DNA from: Amoebophrya sp. A120
Taxonomy: Eukaryota; Sar; Dinophyceae; Syndiniales; Amoebophryaceae
NCBI GenBank assembly: GCA_905178155.1
Contig: CAJINV010000003.1
Coordinates: 10,113,979 to 10,177,978, forward strand
Direction: 5' to 3'
DNA: 64,000 nt
Position numbers and translations under genes: made by a program. Positions 54,801 through 64,000 of the stretch are shown here, piece by piece (the first letter of the stretch is position 1; every line of letters begins with the position of its first letter). A model generated the notes under the pieces. The model saw only the letters and a program-made list of their open reading frames with translations. It made no database searches and had not been told where the DNA came from.

Positions 54801-57441
54801 CGCGTCCACACTTGCTGGTCGCGCAGGTGGGACTCATTGATTTGTTGAGCGCGGCTTGCGGCCCCACCCCAATTGGGCGCGGGTCGCGTGGCGGAGTGCG
54901 GTAACGCGCGTCATCATTGGAGTGCACCTGCTTGCCAGCACATCCAACAAAGACTTCCCGGGCGTGCAGCTCGGCTACCGCCGCAGCACAGCCCGGGAAA
55001 GCGTTTCCGAAACTCTCTCGCGCGCCTTCAGTCACTGGAGTGCACCTGCGTGCCAGCACCTCCAGATCCGACCCCCCGGGCGTGCACCTCGGCTTTCGCC
55101 GCAGCACCACCCGGGAGTGCGTGACAGAGCATGGCCGGCGCGTCTTCACTGGAGTGCACCTGCGTGCCAGCACCTCCAGCTTAGACCTCCGGGGCGTGCA
55201 CCTCAGCTCTCGCTGCAGCACCACCCCGGAGTGCGTCGCATACATCTGCCGCCTCGCGCGCCTTCACTGGAGTGCACCTGCTTGCCAGCACCTCCAGATC
55301 CGACCTCCCGGGCGTGCACCTCGGCTTTCGCCGCAGCACCGCTCGGGAGTGCGTGGCAGAGTGCGATCTGCGCGCCTTCGCTGGAGTGCACCTGCGTGCC
55401 AGCACCTCCAACTTAGACCTCTAGGGCGTGCACCTCAGCTTTCGCTGCAGCACCACCCCGGAGTGCGTCCCGCACATCTGCCATGGCTACTCTCCTTCTT
55501 CTTTTTTTTTTTTTTGGTGATAAACGGCGCAGGGCCGCCGCGGGTGTGTACTTATTCCAAAGCCAGACCGTGCAACACCACACGCAGAGGGGAAACGACA
55601 ACACGCGCCCGGCGCGCGCCGTTGCCCCTACAGCGGTGTCGCTCCCGTTAGCTGGCAGCGCTTAACCTCATTTCGCTATTGATAGATATGCTGGACGCGA
55701 AATACCAAATAAAGTCCAGCCCAGGGGATCCTTGGCCTGTGGCGCTGGGTGCGGGTGTCCACTACATGACGACGATGATGATGATGATGCAGGCTCGCGG
55801 GTTTTGCCTTTGTGAAAGATCGCACGACCAAGCGTGGCAGGATGCCGCCGGGCTTGCCAGTTTACGAAGTCCGGGCGCCGTCGGATCTGACGGCGACAAT
55901 CTGCATAGAGACCAACACGGGGAAGGTTTTCGCGCAATTCAGAGCGAAGCTGGAGCATCTGAAGGCGGAAGCCAGTCGGCAAGAGCGGAGGTCCGTCGCT
56001 TACGTGAACAGCGCGCGGGGCGCGTCTTCAATTTGTTGCGCAGCACAGTCATGGGGTTCAGAAACGAGCGGCGATGAGTCTGCAGCAGGCCTGCCCAGAC
56101 AGGTGGCGATGAGTCTGCAGCAGGCGTGCACAGTGTTCGGCGGAGCAAGTGCCAGCTGATCTGCAACACAAGCAAAACGGTGGGCACGTAAGAGAGCTAC
56201 CCGAAGCGCGGGGCTTCACTTACGAAGGGGATTGCCGGGCACCGTTATTGGTGAGCTCCGTCGCGTCTCCGGCTTATGGCTCCCGCCCCCCGCTCGCCCT
56301 TTGCTTCTGCTGCAGAACATGTCAAGGTGACGCCCTATGACTGCCACACACAACCTAAGCCCTTGCGCTGTCGTTGTGCCCCAGGAGGGTCGCCGGTCAG
56401 CCGTGACGCGGGCGCAGCTTGTAAGTATATGGTTGGACAACTCCGGCCCGTGCACTTGACTTTTTCGCCCGTGCCGCAGGTAAGGCGCAAACGGTCCAGC
56501 GTCCCCTGTCCGGGCGGGGTTGCGGCTTAAGGGAGAGGCTCGCCCCTTACCGCGAAGGGGTGTGGGGTGTCTTCCGTGAAAGCAAAAACGTTTGGCGTAA
56601 AATGGGTCGGGTCCTGGATCGATCACTCTGTATGTTAGGCTGTCGCGCTCGGCTAGCAGGCTGGCCGATCTGTACTGATCAGGTGTGGTGGGTAGTTCCC
56701 GACTGGTTGGCTCTTTTATTGGGGCGGCTTGACGGGGTAGCGCTTGGCTTTTGTATGGTGAGGTCGCCGAAAGTCAAAGCGCTTCCTCGCCCACCCCCCG
56801 GGGAGGAGATCCTTGGTCTGTGGCGCTGGCGCTGGGTGCGGGTGTCTATTGCATGATGATGATGAAGATGATCATGATGATGATGATGCAGAAAGTGGAT
56901 GGGGATGGTTTTTTTTTTGTGGATAGTCCGCAGCGCAGCACTATTTCCGACCTCAGCCGGGCCCTCTGTCTCCGCCGACCCGGCGGCAAAGCTGGAACTG
57001 CTCATCGGTGACACTGCGAAACAAGTGGACAAAAAATTGAAGAAGCTATATATGGCCGTCAACTCAGGTGTTACATTCGCAACTCATGCATTCTACTTAG
57101 CTGTTTGGCCTTGGGCGCCTCATCTTCACTGGATGCGCTAAGATAAAGAAAGGGACTGGACTGGCCGCGCTGGCCCGACTGCGCGTATACAAAAAACTGC
57201 CCTGACCTCAATACGACCAGTTACGCGGCTATGATTGGTAGCGCGTCTTCAGCTTGACAAATTTGCAAGTGTCGGCAAGACGAATGTAATAGCTGACGAG
57301 GCCATATTTTACTGTTGCGAGGGAGACGTGGAGAAGAACCCAGTGTTGGAATACTTGGAACAGATGGAGCGCTATCACAGCGGAAAGAGCTCCCACCCCG
57401 AGCCCGACCCCTTAAGAAAAAGGAAAGTTTGCGTAGTGTGA
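48873..57441 (+). CDS. Large unrecognised gene with repeat-filled introns
   Basis: Exons found: about 48873-49040 (VVLQTAATLTQAYTEEAAAM… LYLEDWSSFVLNKY), 49766-49945 (QGDFATLDNYHRLFLKCLRL, CRDPNNYWISVIDVG), 51621-51925 (IRDMLLPSEEFVGSGQAVSS … RIHKKRHILIQF), 55814-about 56040 (VKDRTTKRGRMPPGLPVYEV, TATICIETNTGKVFAQF), about 56940-57045 (AKLELLIGDTAKQVDKKLKK) and 57280-57441 (TNVIADEAIFYCCEGDVEKN … ending RKRKVCVV). Joins at 49040/49766, 49945/51621 (canonical, phase 0) and 51925/55814 all keep the frame; the 57045/57280 join does too. The 56.04-56.94 kb join is unresolved and the start is missing. The basic C-terminus could act in nuclear import. No family recognised; it is a strong candidate for a lineage-specific protein. 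Confidence 0.55.
49038..49765 (+). mobile_element. Introner-like intron, 725 bp, direct repeat AARTAC
   Basis: AAGTAC ends at 49040, AAATAC at 49765. Excision joins SSFVLNKY to QGDFATLDNYH in frame. Left end CATGCAGAAAGGCACACCCA; right end complement contains AAGAGAAAAGCACACCCCTA: inverted ends of the 'GCACACC' subtype. Confidence 0.75.
49979..51346 (-). mobile_element. GC-rich dispersed element, copy B, inverted
   Basis: Reverse complement of the 29279-30236 element, longer because its GC array has more units. Unique tail at 49979-50280 (CGCAAAAAGTTACAGACTGA, then CGCGCGTTGTCGTTCTTTCG); array 50280-51290; outer end TTTGCCGTTTTTATGTGGCC. It fills most of a canonical 1.7-kb intron (49946-51620). 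The array units carry GCGGCCGC and CCCCATTCCCCGCCCCCGCC. Frames of up to 406 codons on both strands are composition artefacts. Confidence 0.85.
51940..52628 (+). repeat. 220-bp direct duplication
   Basis: 51940-52159 and 52409-52628 appear identical (start TTAACCACTGCTGGCATTGG, end CCATGCATCGAGG). The first copy begins 15 bases after the end of an exon. Confidence 0.95.
52292..52408 (+). repeat. 117-bp repeat, also at 55592-55708
   Basis: Identical to 55592-55708 at an offset of exactly 3,300 bases; starts GAAACGACAACACGCGCCCG, ends GGACGCGAAATACCAA. In the first position it touches the second 220-bp copy. Confidence 0.95.
52960..54730. repeat. Hairpin satellite, about 88-bp monomer, with higher-order repeat
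   Basis: About twenty monomers, each with GGGGACCACGCAGCACGCTT then CGNNNGAAGCGTGCCGCGATGG, so each holds a hairpin such as CACGCTTCGTTCGAAGCGTG. Monomers at about 53592-54150 correspond one by one to those at about 54180-54730 with a constant shift of 580-590 bases, a two-copy higher-order repeat. Open frames run through it (417 codons on the minus strand at 53467-54720) because monomer and higher-order lengths are near multiples of three. Confidence 0.85.
54915..55480. repeat. 116-bp satellite, five copies
   Basis: Units start GGAGTGCACCTGCTTGCCAG plus CACCTCCA at 54918, 55036, 55150, 55268 and 55383 and contain GGGCGTGCACCTCGGCTTTC and GCCGCAGCACCACCCGGGAG. Copies two and four, and three and five, are most alike, which suggests duplication of a dimer. 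Confidence 0.9.
57043..57279 (+). mobile_element. Possible introner-like intron, 234 bp, direct repeat AAG
   Basis: AAG at 57043 and 57277; excision joins KQVDKKLKK to TNVIADEAIFYCC in frame. Right end complement GCCGACACTTGCAAATTTG is introner-like; the left end CTATATATGGCCGTC matches it only loosely. Confidence 0.45.
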
Positions 57442-58116
57442 TCTGTGCACACAATTGTTTGCTTCATCTGTTATGTCACAAGAGTCGAAAAACGGCGGCT
57501 CTTCTTGCGCAGCAGCGAAGCACTTTGCCTGCTCAGTATGACAGCGGAAGAAGGCACGACACTGCCACGGGCTACTAGCGCTGCGGCCCAGACTACACAG
57601 CACGGGAAATTGTGCGCAATAACAAAGCCGCGAAGTCGCAGCCTCGTTGCCATTTAGAATGCTAGACAAATCTTGTTGCAGCCAATGAATTTCTTTGTAT
57701 TCTGGCTCGCCAGATAGTTATAAGACTATCGAAGAAGCTTGTACTCGCCTTGTATTCTACACAAACTATCCTTCCTCGTGAGTTCGGGGAGGTTGCGTTT
57801 TTTCCCGTGATATATGGTGGGGGATCATCAAACAGGATTTATCATCGTCATCCCGTAGTGCGTTTTTCCATGTTGATATCACACGAAAGTGCTCTCTGAC
57901 TGTGTTTATTTTATTGCAAGAGCTGCATGACAAAGACAAGCTCAAATTCGGGAGACACGCCAAGAAACCAACGGCAACCCGTGCTCCATGAGGCAAAGCA
58001 CGTCTGTCAATGCTGTTTCTGGCATTCTTAGGAAGAGGAACCGAAAAAGCTGCGTTTTGTATGTCTTCCATTTTCTGCATTGCAAGTTCATCACAGTGAG
58101 TAGATAATGGCTTTGT

Positions 58117-58374
58117 GTGATAGTGGAGCGTAGCGGGCCAGAAGAGGTCGAGAAATTTGGCCCCGAGCAGAAGTTTCAGTCCTTCGCCTGCGTGCGGCGA
58201 AGTTTCGCGCAGAAAATGCTGCACCCAAGGGACCTGAAGGTCACGGCACACAGAATGATTCTTGCCGCCGTCAATGGCGTCCTTGCTCCCGAAGAAGAAT
58301 TTCCCGAAGTTGCTGCTCTCGAAACGTTCGCACAAACTGCTTTCGGAAAAAAAAAAATTTTAAAGAGCAAGTAG
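58117..58374 (+). CDS. C-terminal exon of an unrecognised protein
   Basis: Open frame to TAG 58374 with a natural composition: GPEEVEKFGPEQKFQSFACV, RRSFAQKMLHPRDLKVTAHR, then EEFPEVAALETFAQTAFGKK and a Lys-rich end. It has no ATG, so it should be a terminal exon; the acceptor is not fixed (GCTTTGTGTGATAG just upstream looks like an introner right end, complement CTATCACACAAAGCC). No family recognised. Between 57442 and 58116 nothing else is supported. Confidence 0.4.
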   Translation: MIVERSGPEEVEKFGPEQKFQSFACVRRSFAQKMLHPRDLKVTAHRMILAAVNGVLAPEEEFPEVAALETFAQTAFGKKKILKSK

Positions 58375-61314
58375 AACAACAAGTAAGAAGTGTCGTTGGT
58401 GTGAAGACGCTCTGAATTCTGGTGTTGGTGATCGTTGCTCTTTTCACTTTAGCCGATGAAGACTCTTGTCGAGTGTTTATGTTTGGGCGCCAGCACGTTG
58501 AGGATCAACCGCCGAGATGGAGCTGAATCGGGCAACAATAGCAGCGACGACATGTAGTTTCAGGGACACCTAAGATGATGCTGACGATAGCTGTAGAAGA
58601 AGACCGAGAATGATGCTGCGCGCTTCTTTTAGAATGTGAACGTATCGTGAAAGAACATGTTGGCAGGCCCCTTTCGTATCCCTTTGCACAGTACCCCGTG
58701 CAGGCTAGATGACGATCATCATGATCATGACCATGGCGACTATCTTTAACAAACTAAGAGCTACAGTCAAACTGAAACTCACGCGCCGCATTTTGAAAAC
58801 CAGTTCGCAAAAGTTAGGACATCGACATGATTAATACTCAAGCTCGTTATCCATATCCATGTCGCTTTGCTAGCCTGTGAGCAAAGACAACTGTTCTCAC
58901 GTTGTTCGGACTTCGACGATCGAAATCTTGATGAAGGCCTTCTGCTTGGCGAAACGCAACTTCTTTCATTGTCCAGCAGGTTCGTCATACGCTTGGAAGA
59001 TCACTATCGTGATCCGCAGAGGTCTCACCTTTTCATGAAACAAGGGGAGGCAGCAGTGGACCCCAAAAGTCAGCTGATCGGCATCGGACTTGTTGTAGCA
59101 CACAGTCGTCATTATTTATATTTCCAAACACAGTAGAGCAGCCGGAAAATTTCGAATTCCGTTGAGCACGGGTGGAGGTAACGTGATCCAAAATGGGCCC
59201 GACTTCTTCCCTCTCGTTATCTTGCCCAGGATCGTCTCAAAATCGGTGTCTCGGCCCCGGTCTTTTCCGTCGTCTTTCCATTTTCCGCGAACTTCGGCCC
59301 CGCTGTGGGCCTTTGCTATTTTTCAAACTAGCCGGAATATATATTATATCTCGGGTAGCCCCACACTCTGGCAGCTCCTTTCGTATTTTGTTGGTCATGC
59401 GGTCAGAATCCTCCCCCAGCCATGTCCGAAGCTTCTCAAGATGATCTGAGGCGCCTGCTCCCAATGAAGTGATAGACCGTAATGGCCTGAACTAGCTAGA
59501 TCCTAAAGGAGCCGCGTCGCTATGTTCACCCGAATCCCCCAAATATTACGAAGGCAAAGCCATCACGATCGGAGTGAAATGAGAGGACTCCGCTCGGTCT
59601 AGACGTTCAGAATGACCACCCTGAGGGGGCTGACTCTGACCAGGGTCGAGCAGTAAACCCAGAGCGTTGAGGGAGGTGCTTCCATGCTGTTTAGCCACTT
59701 GACTCTGAGCCCGAAAGACTCGCGCCAAGCTGATGAATCTGAATGAAATGAGCCTACAGGATGCAGCGCAGCCAGAGGCTTGCGCCCTGTCTGCTGAAAG
59801 ATTGAAGCGCTGGAAGTGATTGAGAGACCTGCTTAGGTAGAAGCTTCAGCCACTCAGCGCGGCGGGTGTGTTCAAAGTCCAACACGTTTTGCCTTGTGCC
59901 TCCGTGGTTCGAGTTCTTTCGTGGAGTTCTCCAACTTCATCACGCCGAAAAAATGCCAAGGCTTTTTTGCACCGAAGCACGCTGACACCGAGAATGAGCA
60001 TTAAGATTAATCTGCAGCGTTTTTTGGTTTTGTCTTTGTCTTTTTCTTTGTGAGCCTGCAGCTCACGCTCAAAAGTCCACCACTGCAAAGGCCTCTGCTC
60101 TCTTTCCAAAATTCTAGCCTAGTAGCAGAAAAGGTCATGCCGGCTCAGGAGGTCGATGCACTATATTGCCTGGTCTATCAACTTACATGCTTTTACGCAG
60201 CCTGCCGGTAAAACTATCTCCCCCGGGAGCAAAGCCGGGCAAACAAGGCTCCAGAGCGCCCAGCCAGCGGGATAGCTCCGTCTCTGGACATAATCAGGGT
60301 GCTCCCAAGGCCGTGACCCCCCTGATTAGCAACCTTCAGATATGTTGAAACTGAGAGCGCGCGAAGGTCTGCACAGGAATACAAGTCCGGGAGCCATTTC
60401 TACTGGACTAGGTGGCCCCCCACTCCCGCGTCCCTGTCGATTGTTGTCGGTTTTTTTCTGTTATCTTAGTGTCCGCTGGTTGTTTTGTGTGCCATTCCGG
60501 CTCGTCGCTTGCGTCCTAATATCCCAATTGGCACCCGCCCTGCCAATACTTTTGTATAGGGAACCCCTTGGACGAAAGAAAAAGCCCCGAAGTTGCCGAA
60601 GGAAAGTTTCTTTATGGTTGACGCGCCTGGCAAACTAATCACTGACCATCCCCAGGCTTGAGCTCTGTTGTCGTTGTGTTGTTTCTTCATGAATGAAGTG
60701 GAGCCGCCTGGCAAATTAAACATTGACCATTTCCAGGCTCGTGTTTCTTTGTTGGTTGTCGTCAGGTTTCTTGAAGAAGGAAGCGCCTGGCAAACTACTC
60801 ACTGACCATTCCCAGGCCCGAAGGTTCTTCTTGGTTCATGGTTATCCCTGGAGAAACGGTTAGGCTCCTCGAGGGATCGTCGGCGGCTGCGGCCAATAAT
60901 TCTGCCTCAAGGGAGGGGTCGCTACCTTAGCCACGGCGTGTGCGGCCCTTTAAGGGATGGATCTCCAAATCCAAATGAACTGTCGGCACGTTGTTTCTGG
61001 CTTTGTGTCCTCCGGAAACTGCTACGGTCTCTAAACCCACCATGGTACATTTTTAAACATCGCGATGAGCAACGAAGGGAGCCCCAGAATGAAAAGGCTC
61101 TTGCTGCAAAAGTGAAAGTGAAAAGTGAAAGTGAAAGGCAAAGCTATCTCTTTAGCATAATCATAAGGCGATCTACATCTGCTTAGTGTACTAATATCGG
61201 TCGCTGTGTTGCCAAAGTCATACTTTATCGATTTTTTCTTGGTTTCCTGAGCACTTGGCTCTTGAGTCGTGTCCTTTCGGCGTGGTAGCATATAAGTTGC
61301 ACCTTGTTTCAAAA
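58375..61314. other. Intergenic, no firm gene
   Basis: A frame at 58867-59136 (RNLDEGLLLGETQLLSLSSR) may be an exon but has no neighbours to join. 60628-60820 holds a 78-bp repeat in three copies, listed separately. The rest shows no recognisable product. Confidence 0.4.
60628..60825. repeat. 78-bp tandem repeat, three copies
   Basis: GCCTGGCAAACTAATCACTG then ACCATYCCCAGGC at about 60628, 60707 and 60785. Each core is bounded by GCCTGG and CCAGGC, so it can fold; the linkers (TTGTYGTTGTG…TTTCTT…GAAG) diverge more. Confidence 0.85.
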
Positions 61315-62031
61315 ATGTTCTACCGGTCACTTGCAGACAAGATGCGGCCCTCGGTCCAGCAACAGCGTGCGAAGGCACGGGAGGCGCGCAGCGACTTTAT
61401 GAAGCATGTGCAATTTAGCGACGCGTATCTGTTTTTGCTTATTGTGTGTGGGAGCATGTTCGCCAGGTGGTTGGACATGAAAACGCGCCGGGAGGTGTAT
61501 GTAGCTGTGGCAGTGTACGTTGTTCTGTTTTGCTTCTATGTCGTGCTTATCGAGTGCAAATGTTCTTGGGTCGGGATAAGATTAGGAGGTGCGTATGTGT
61601 CATGCAGCTAGTCACTCCACGTCCACGAGGATGAGAAATGCAAATAATAACGAAAGCGAACTACTTCAGGACTTACCCCTACTGCTTTCAGGAGGTCTTC
61701 CTCTTGCGGGGTCGGTCCCCCTCCTTTTTGTTCTTGGTCGACTCCTTTTTCCGTATTAGTATGACACTAAGTCCTCCTTCTAAGCGTCAAGAGCATGGCA
61801 AGGAAGTCGCGTTTTTGCATGACGAACTATGCGCCGGCCATTGGTCGCTTCGCGTATTTTCGTCTCATTCAAAATGCGCACTACGGTTTCTTTGCACTCA
61901 TGCAGACCCAAATAGAATTGCAGCGCATAGCTCTGAAGAAGTGGGAGCAGGAGAAAAGCCCGCCCTTGGATGACGAACTCGAAAAGAATATCCTGTGTCC
62001 AGAAACATACCCAGCCCATAGTCATCGATGA
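61315..62031 (+). CDS. Small two-helix membrane protein
   Basis: ATG 61315 (CAAAAATGTTC). Exon 1 to 61540, exon 2 61832-62031 (stop TGA). Joined across the introner 61536-61831 it gives 141 residues: basic N-terminus (QQQRAKAREARSDF), hydrophobic AYLFLLIVCGSMFA (37-50), then VYVAVAVYVVLFCFY (61-75), an aromatic stretch (RFAYFRLIQNAHYGFFALM) and a charged tail (LKKWEQEKSPPLDDELEK). The frame is kept at the join, and exon 2 has no own start. No family recognised; an endomembrane or organelle inner-membrane role is only a guess. Confidence 0.6.
61536..61831 (+). mobile_element. Introner-like intron, 291 bp, direct repeat CTATG
   Basis: CTATG at 61536 and 61827. Excision joins VYVVLFCFY to APAIGRFAYF in frame. 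Left end CGAGTGCAAATGTTCTTGGG; right end complement CGTCATGCAAAAACGCGACT: inverted ends. The left end closely resembles that at 37702 (TGGAAATATGTTTGGGTCTG). Confidence 0.7.
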
Positions 62032-64000
62032 TGCATAGTCAGGGAGTGAGTTTTGCGAGGGCGCGCTGAGATCTTTTTGGCGAGAAATTTTGCCAGAGGA
62101 TACTAAGAAGGCGTTTCTGCCAGGGAGGTGGTTTCGCGGGGTTGGTACGGAGAGGACACGTAGCCGCGTGCTTTTGCTAGAGGGGGCCGCAAGAGTGAAG
62201 ACATTGACCCTATTTCTACGCATTTCTACATAGCGTTCTTCTTTTTGGCATGCAGCACTGCGACCCAAGTGCCAGCCGTGCTCCGGCTGCCGCCGGAGCG
62301 CGCCGCGGGCTGTGGTTTAGCCGAGGCTGACGAGCTTCGGCCAGAAGGGATCAGCAGACGCTGGGACTTCTGGCGCTTCGCTACACCATGTCGCCCTTAC
62401 TGACGGCCCTGCACTCTTCCCGCCGCGCCTGAGGGCGCTCGGTGCGGGGGGGGGGAGCAGCTGCCACGAGCACGGCGAGCGGGGGGAAGCTGTCCAGTTG
62501 TCAAGTTGGGCCAGCTGCTTTTTTTTGTACACCTGCCCCGGCCGTGGCCGTGATGTTGGCTGGCGGCGGCGGCGTTAGTTTGCACTCGCGCGCAGCAATG
62601 CCAATGCTTCGAGACAGCCAGCACAGGTCTGGCTGCCCACGACGTGCCCCGTCGTAGCACCTCGGTAGAAGAAGTTGCTACTACGTTTCCATGTTGCGCC
62701 CGCGTGCGCGCTTTACCTCTCTTGTTGCGAGGCGCCTTTTTGGTTTGTTTGGAGGCGAAGGCAGAGATGTGTTATTTTTTGAGCCAGCGGCTTTTTGCCA
62801 TTTCGTGCGTCTGTGCTGCTCTACAGGCTGGCAAAAGGCCGCCGGCAGCGACAGGCTGTTTTCTCATGCAAAGACCCCCGCCCCGGCCCCCCGGCCTCTC
62901 GCCCGTTCTCTCGTTTGCCTCTCGGCCACCTCCGTGGCGTGTCGCTCAGGAGGACCTGAAGGGCCGCTGGGCGATTTGGCGAGTTACACGCGCGCCATTC
63001 TTTGGTCGCGCCCTCGGGAACTACAAACATCCGGCGCCACTCCCCCAATGTTGGCCTATCTGTATCTTCTTCCTCTGCTTCATTTGACCTTATCGGCGGC
63101 CTTCTATCTACTTGTACTTTCTGGCTTTTGTCTTTCTTCTTTCACTAAGCCCGGCGCCGCCCTCGTTCCAGTCTGGTTGCTTCGCTGCAGTCGTAAAGTG
63201 AAATATGACAAAAACGGACGTCTGCTTTAATATTCATTTATATATCGATGTCGAAGTCGATCGTCAATGTCAACGTCGTCGTGTTGTAGGACTTTGACTT
63301 TCACATCTCCGGCGGGGTTTGTCTCTGGTTTGTCGGGCGGTTGAGGATGTTGATAGCGCTCAGCGGACCCCAGTTGAACTTCCCTGGACTGCTAAGATGA
63401 GCTGTGTGGTGTCATTCAAGATGCTTGGCGCTCAATGGATCGCAGTGCAGCCTATTGCTTACCTTCAGGAAATCAAATAAAGGTAGAGGCAGTTCGTGGC
63501 CAAATTCATTCTGGCTCGCCTTGGCAGCCACTACAGGGCTCAGGAAGCTTGTGCCAGATTACGTTTTTTCGACTCTCTTCAGTCCTTCGTTGTCGGTTGG
63601 GTTATTCAGTGAGGATGGGGTGGGTGTGTTTTTATTGACACAGAATACCGATCGATTAGTGGAGCGAATATGAATTTATCGAAGTTACGTCGTGCTGGCC
63701 AGCTCTCTAAGCTTGGAACTGAGTGCCGCGCAGTTTTTCTCCGCCTGCGAGAAGTAGGCGTGATGAAAAACAAGCTCAAGTCACTCGATCTCGAGAACTT
63801 TCCCTGCTTGTGTCGTATATAAAACGGCGACTGTGGACGGAGGTCTGGGATCGACATCGATGTGGTTGACCGTGGCGGGGATGCGGATTGTGTCTCCTAG
63901 TTTGCCAAGCTCGCACGCTCGCCAGGTGTAAGGGGACGGGACCCATCATGGAAATGGATCCCGTCCCCCGCTCGAAAGCCGTTGGTCAAGTGTTAAGTGC
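62032..64000. other. No gene supported
   Basis: 62.3-63.0 kb is GC-rich with overlapping frames; 62644-63230 on the plus strand has two long frames of low-complexity, Cys/Arg/Pro-rich composition and I cannot choose between them. 63.2-64.0 kb shows nothing recognisable. Confidence 0.4.

Larger units (their letters stand above)
51921..55813 (+). mobile_element. Giant introner-like intron, 3,888 bp, direct repeat TTTGT
   Basis: TTTGT at 51921 and 55809. Excision joins RIHKKRHILIQF to VKDRTTKRGRMPPG in frame. Left end CATGCAAAACATGC and right end complement GGCAAAACCCGCGAGC share GCAAAAC; the inverted match is weak. The interior holds a 220-bp duplication, a 117-bp duplication and two satellite arrays. 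An alternative is GT-AG splicing ending at GATGATGCAG (55792), but that shifts where the exon begins and leaves no partner donor in frame that I could find. Confidence 0.6.

Noticed and set aside
54915-55480. CRISPR-like array
   Set aside because: The whole 116-bp unit repeats; there are no unique spacers, and the context is eukaryotic with introns.
57766-58335. 189-codon minus-strand frame
   Set aside because: It is the shadow of the plus-strand exon at 58117-58374 extended into AT-rich sequence.

Overview
This window looks like nuclear DNA of a eukaryotic microbe, most likely an alveolate of the dinoflagellate type. Genes are split into many exons, protein families are eukaryotic (protist-type cytosolic tyrosyl-tRNA synthetase, U-box ubiquitin ligase, GT61-like glycosyltransferase), and every gene I can support lies on the + strand. 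The strongest clue is the introns. Beside ordinary GT-AG introns there is a second class with inverted-repeat ends, bounded by short direct repeats of 3-5 bases, and lacking GT-AG ends. Introns of this kind ('introner elements') are known from the parasitic dinoflagellate Amoebophrya. That identity is an inference from style, not from a marker gene.

Layout. 1.8-6.6 kb: GT61-like glycosyltransferase. 7.6-18.0 kb: large gene ending in a U-box. 19.6-22.5 kb: lysine-rich protein with a ZC3H15/Tma46-like start. 24.7-27.5 kb: probable small acidic protein whose intron would hold a 1.3-kb terminal-inverted-repeat element. 28.0 kb: first exon of an unknown gene. 29.3-30.2 kb: GC-rich dispersed element, copy A. 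30.9 kb: intact DUF423/TMEM256 membrane protein. 33.6-35.0, 36.6-39.1 and 40.3-42.2 kb: three unrecognised multi-exon genes; the middle one is flanked by direct copies of a repeat of about 0.8 kb. 43.2 kb: exon with a possible organelle-targeting leader. 45.5-48.1 kb: tyrosyl-tRNA synthetase. 48.9-57.4 kb: one large unrecognised gene whose introns hold an inverted copy (B) of the GC-rich element and a 3.9-kb introner-like intron filled with satellite arrays. 58.1 kb: short exon. 61.3-62.0 kb: small two-helix membrane protein.

The main discovery is the population of about 14 introner-like introns. Joining exons across the direct repeat restores one reading frame in each of twelve tested cases; in tyrosyl-tRNA synthetase the join regenerates the conserved YDGFEPSGRMHIAQ motif exactly, with no GT-AG choice possible. 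Sizes run from 98 bp to 3,888 bp. No transposase was seen, so any mobilising enzyme must act from elsewhere.

Coordinates of splice sites were worked out by eye. Exons whose boundary could not be fixed are marked approximate. No tRNA, rRNA or CRISPR array was found.
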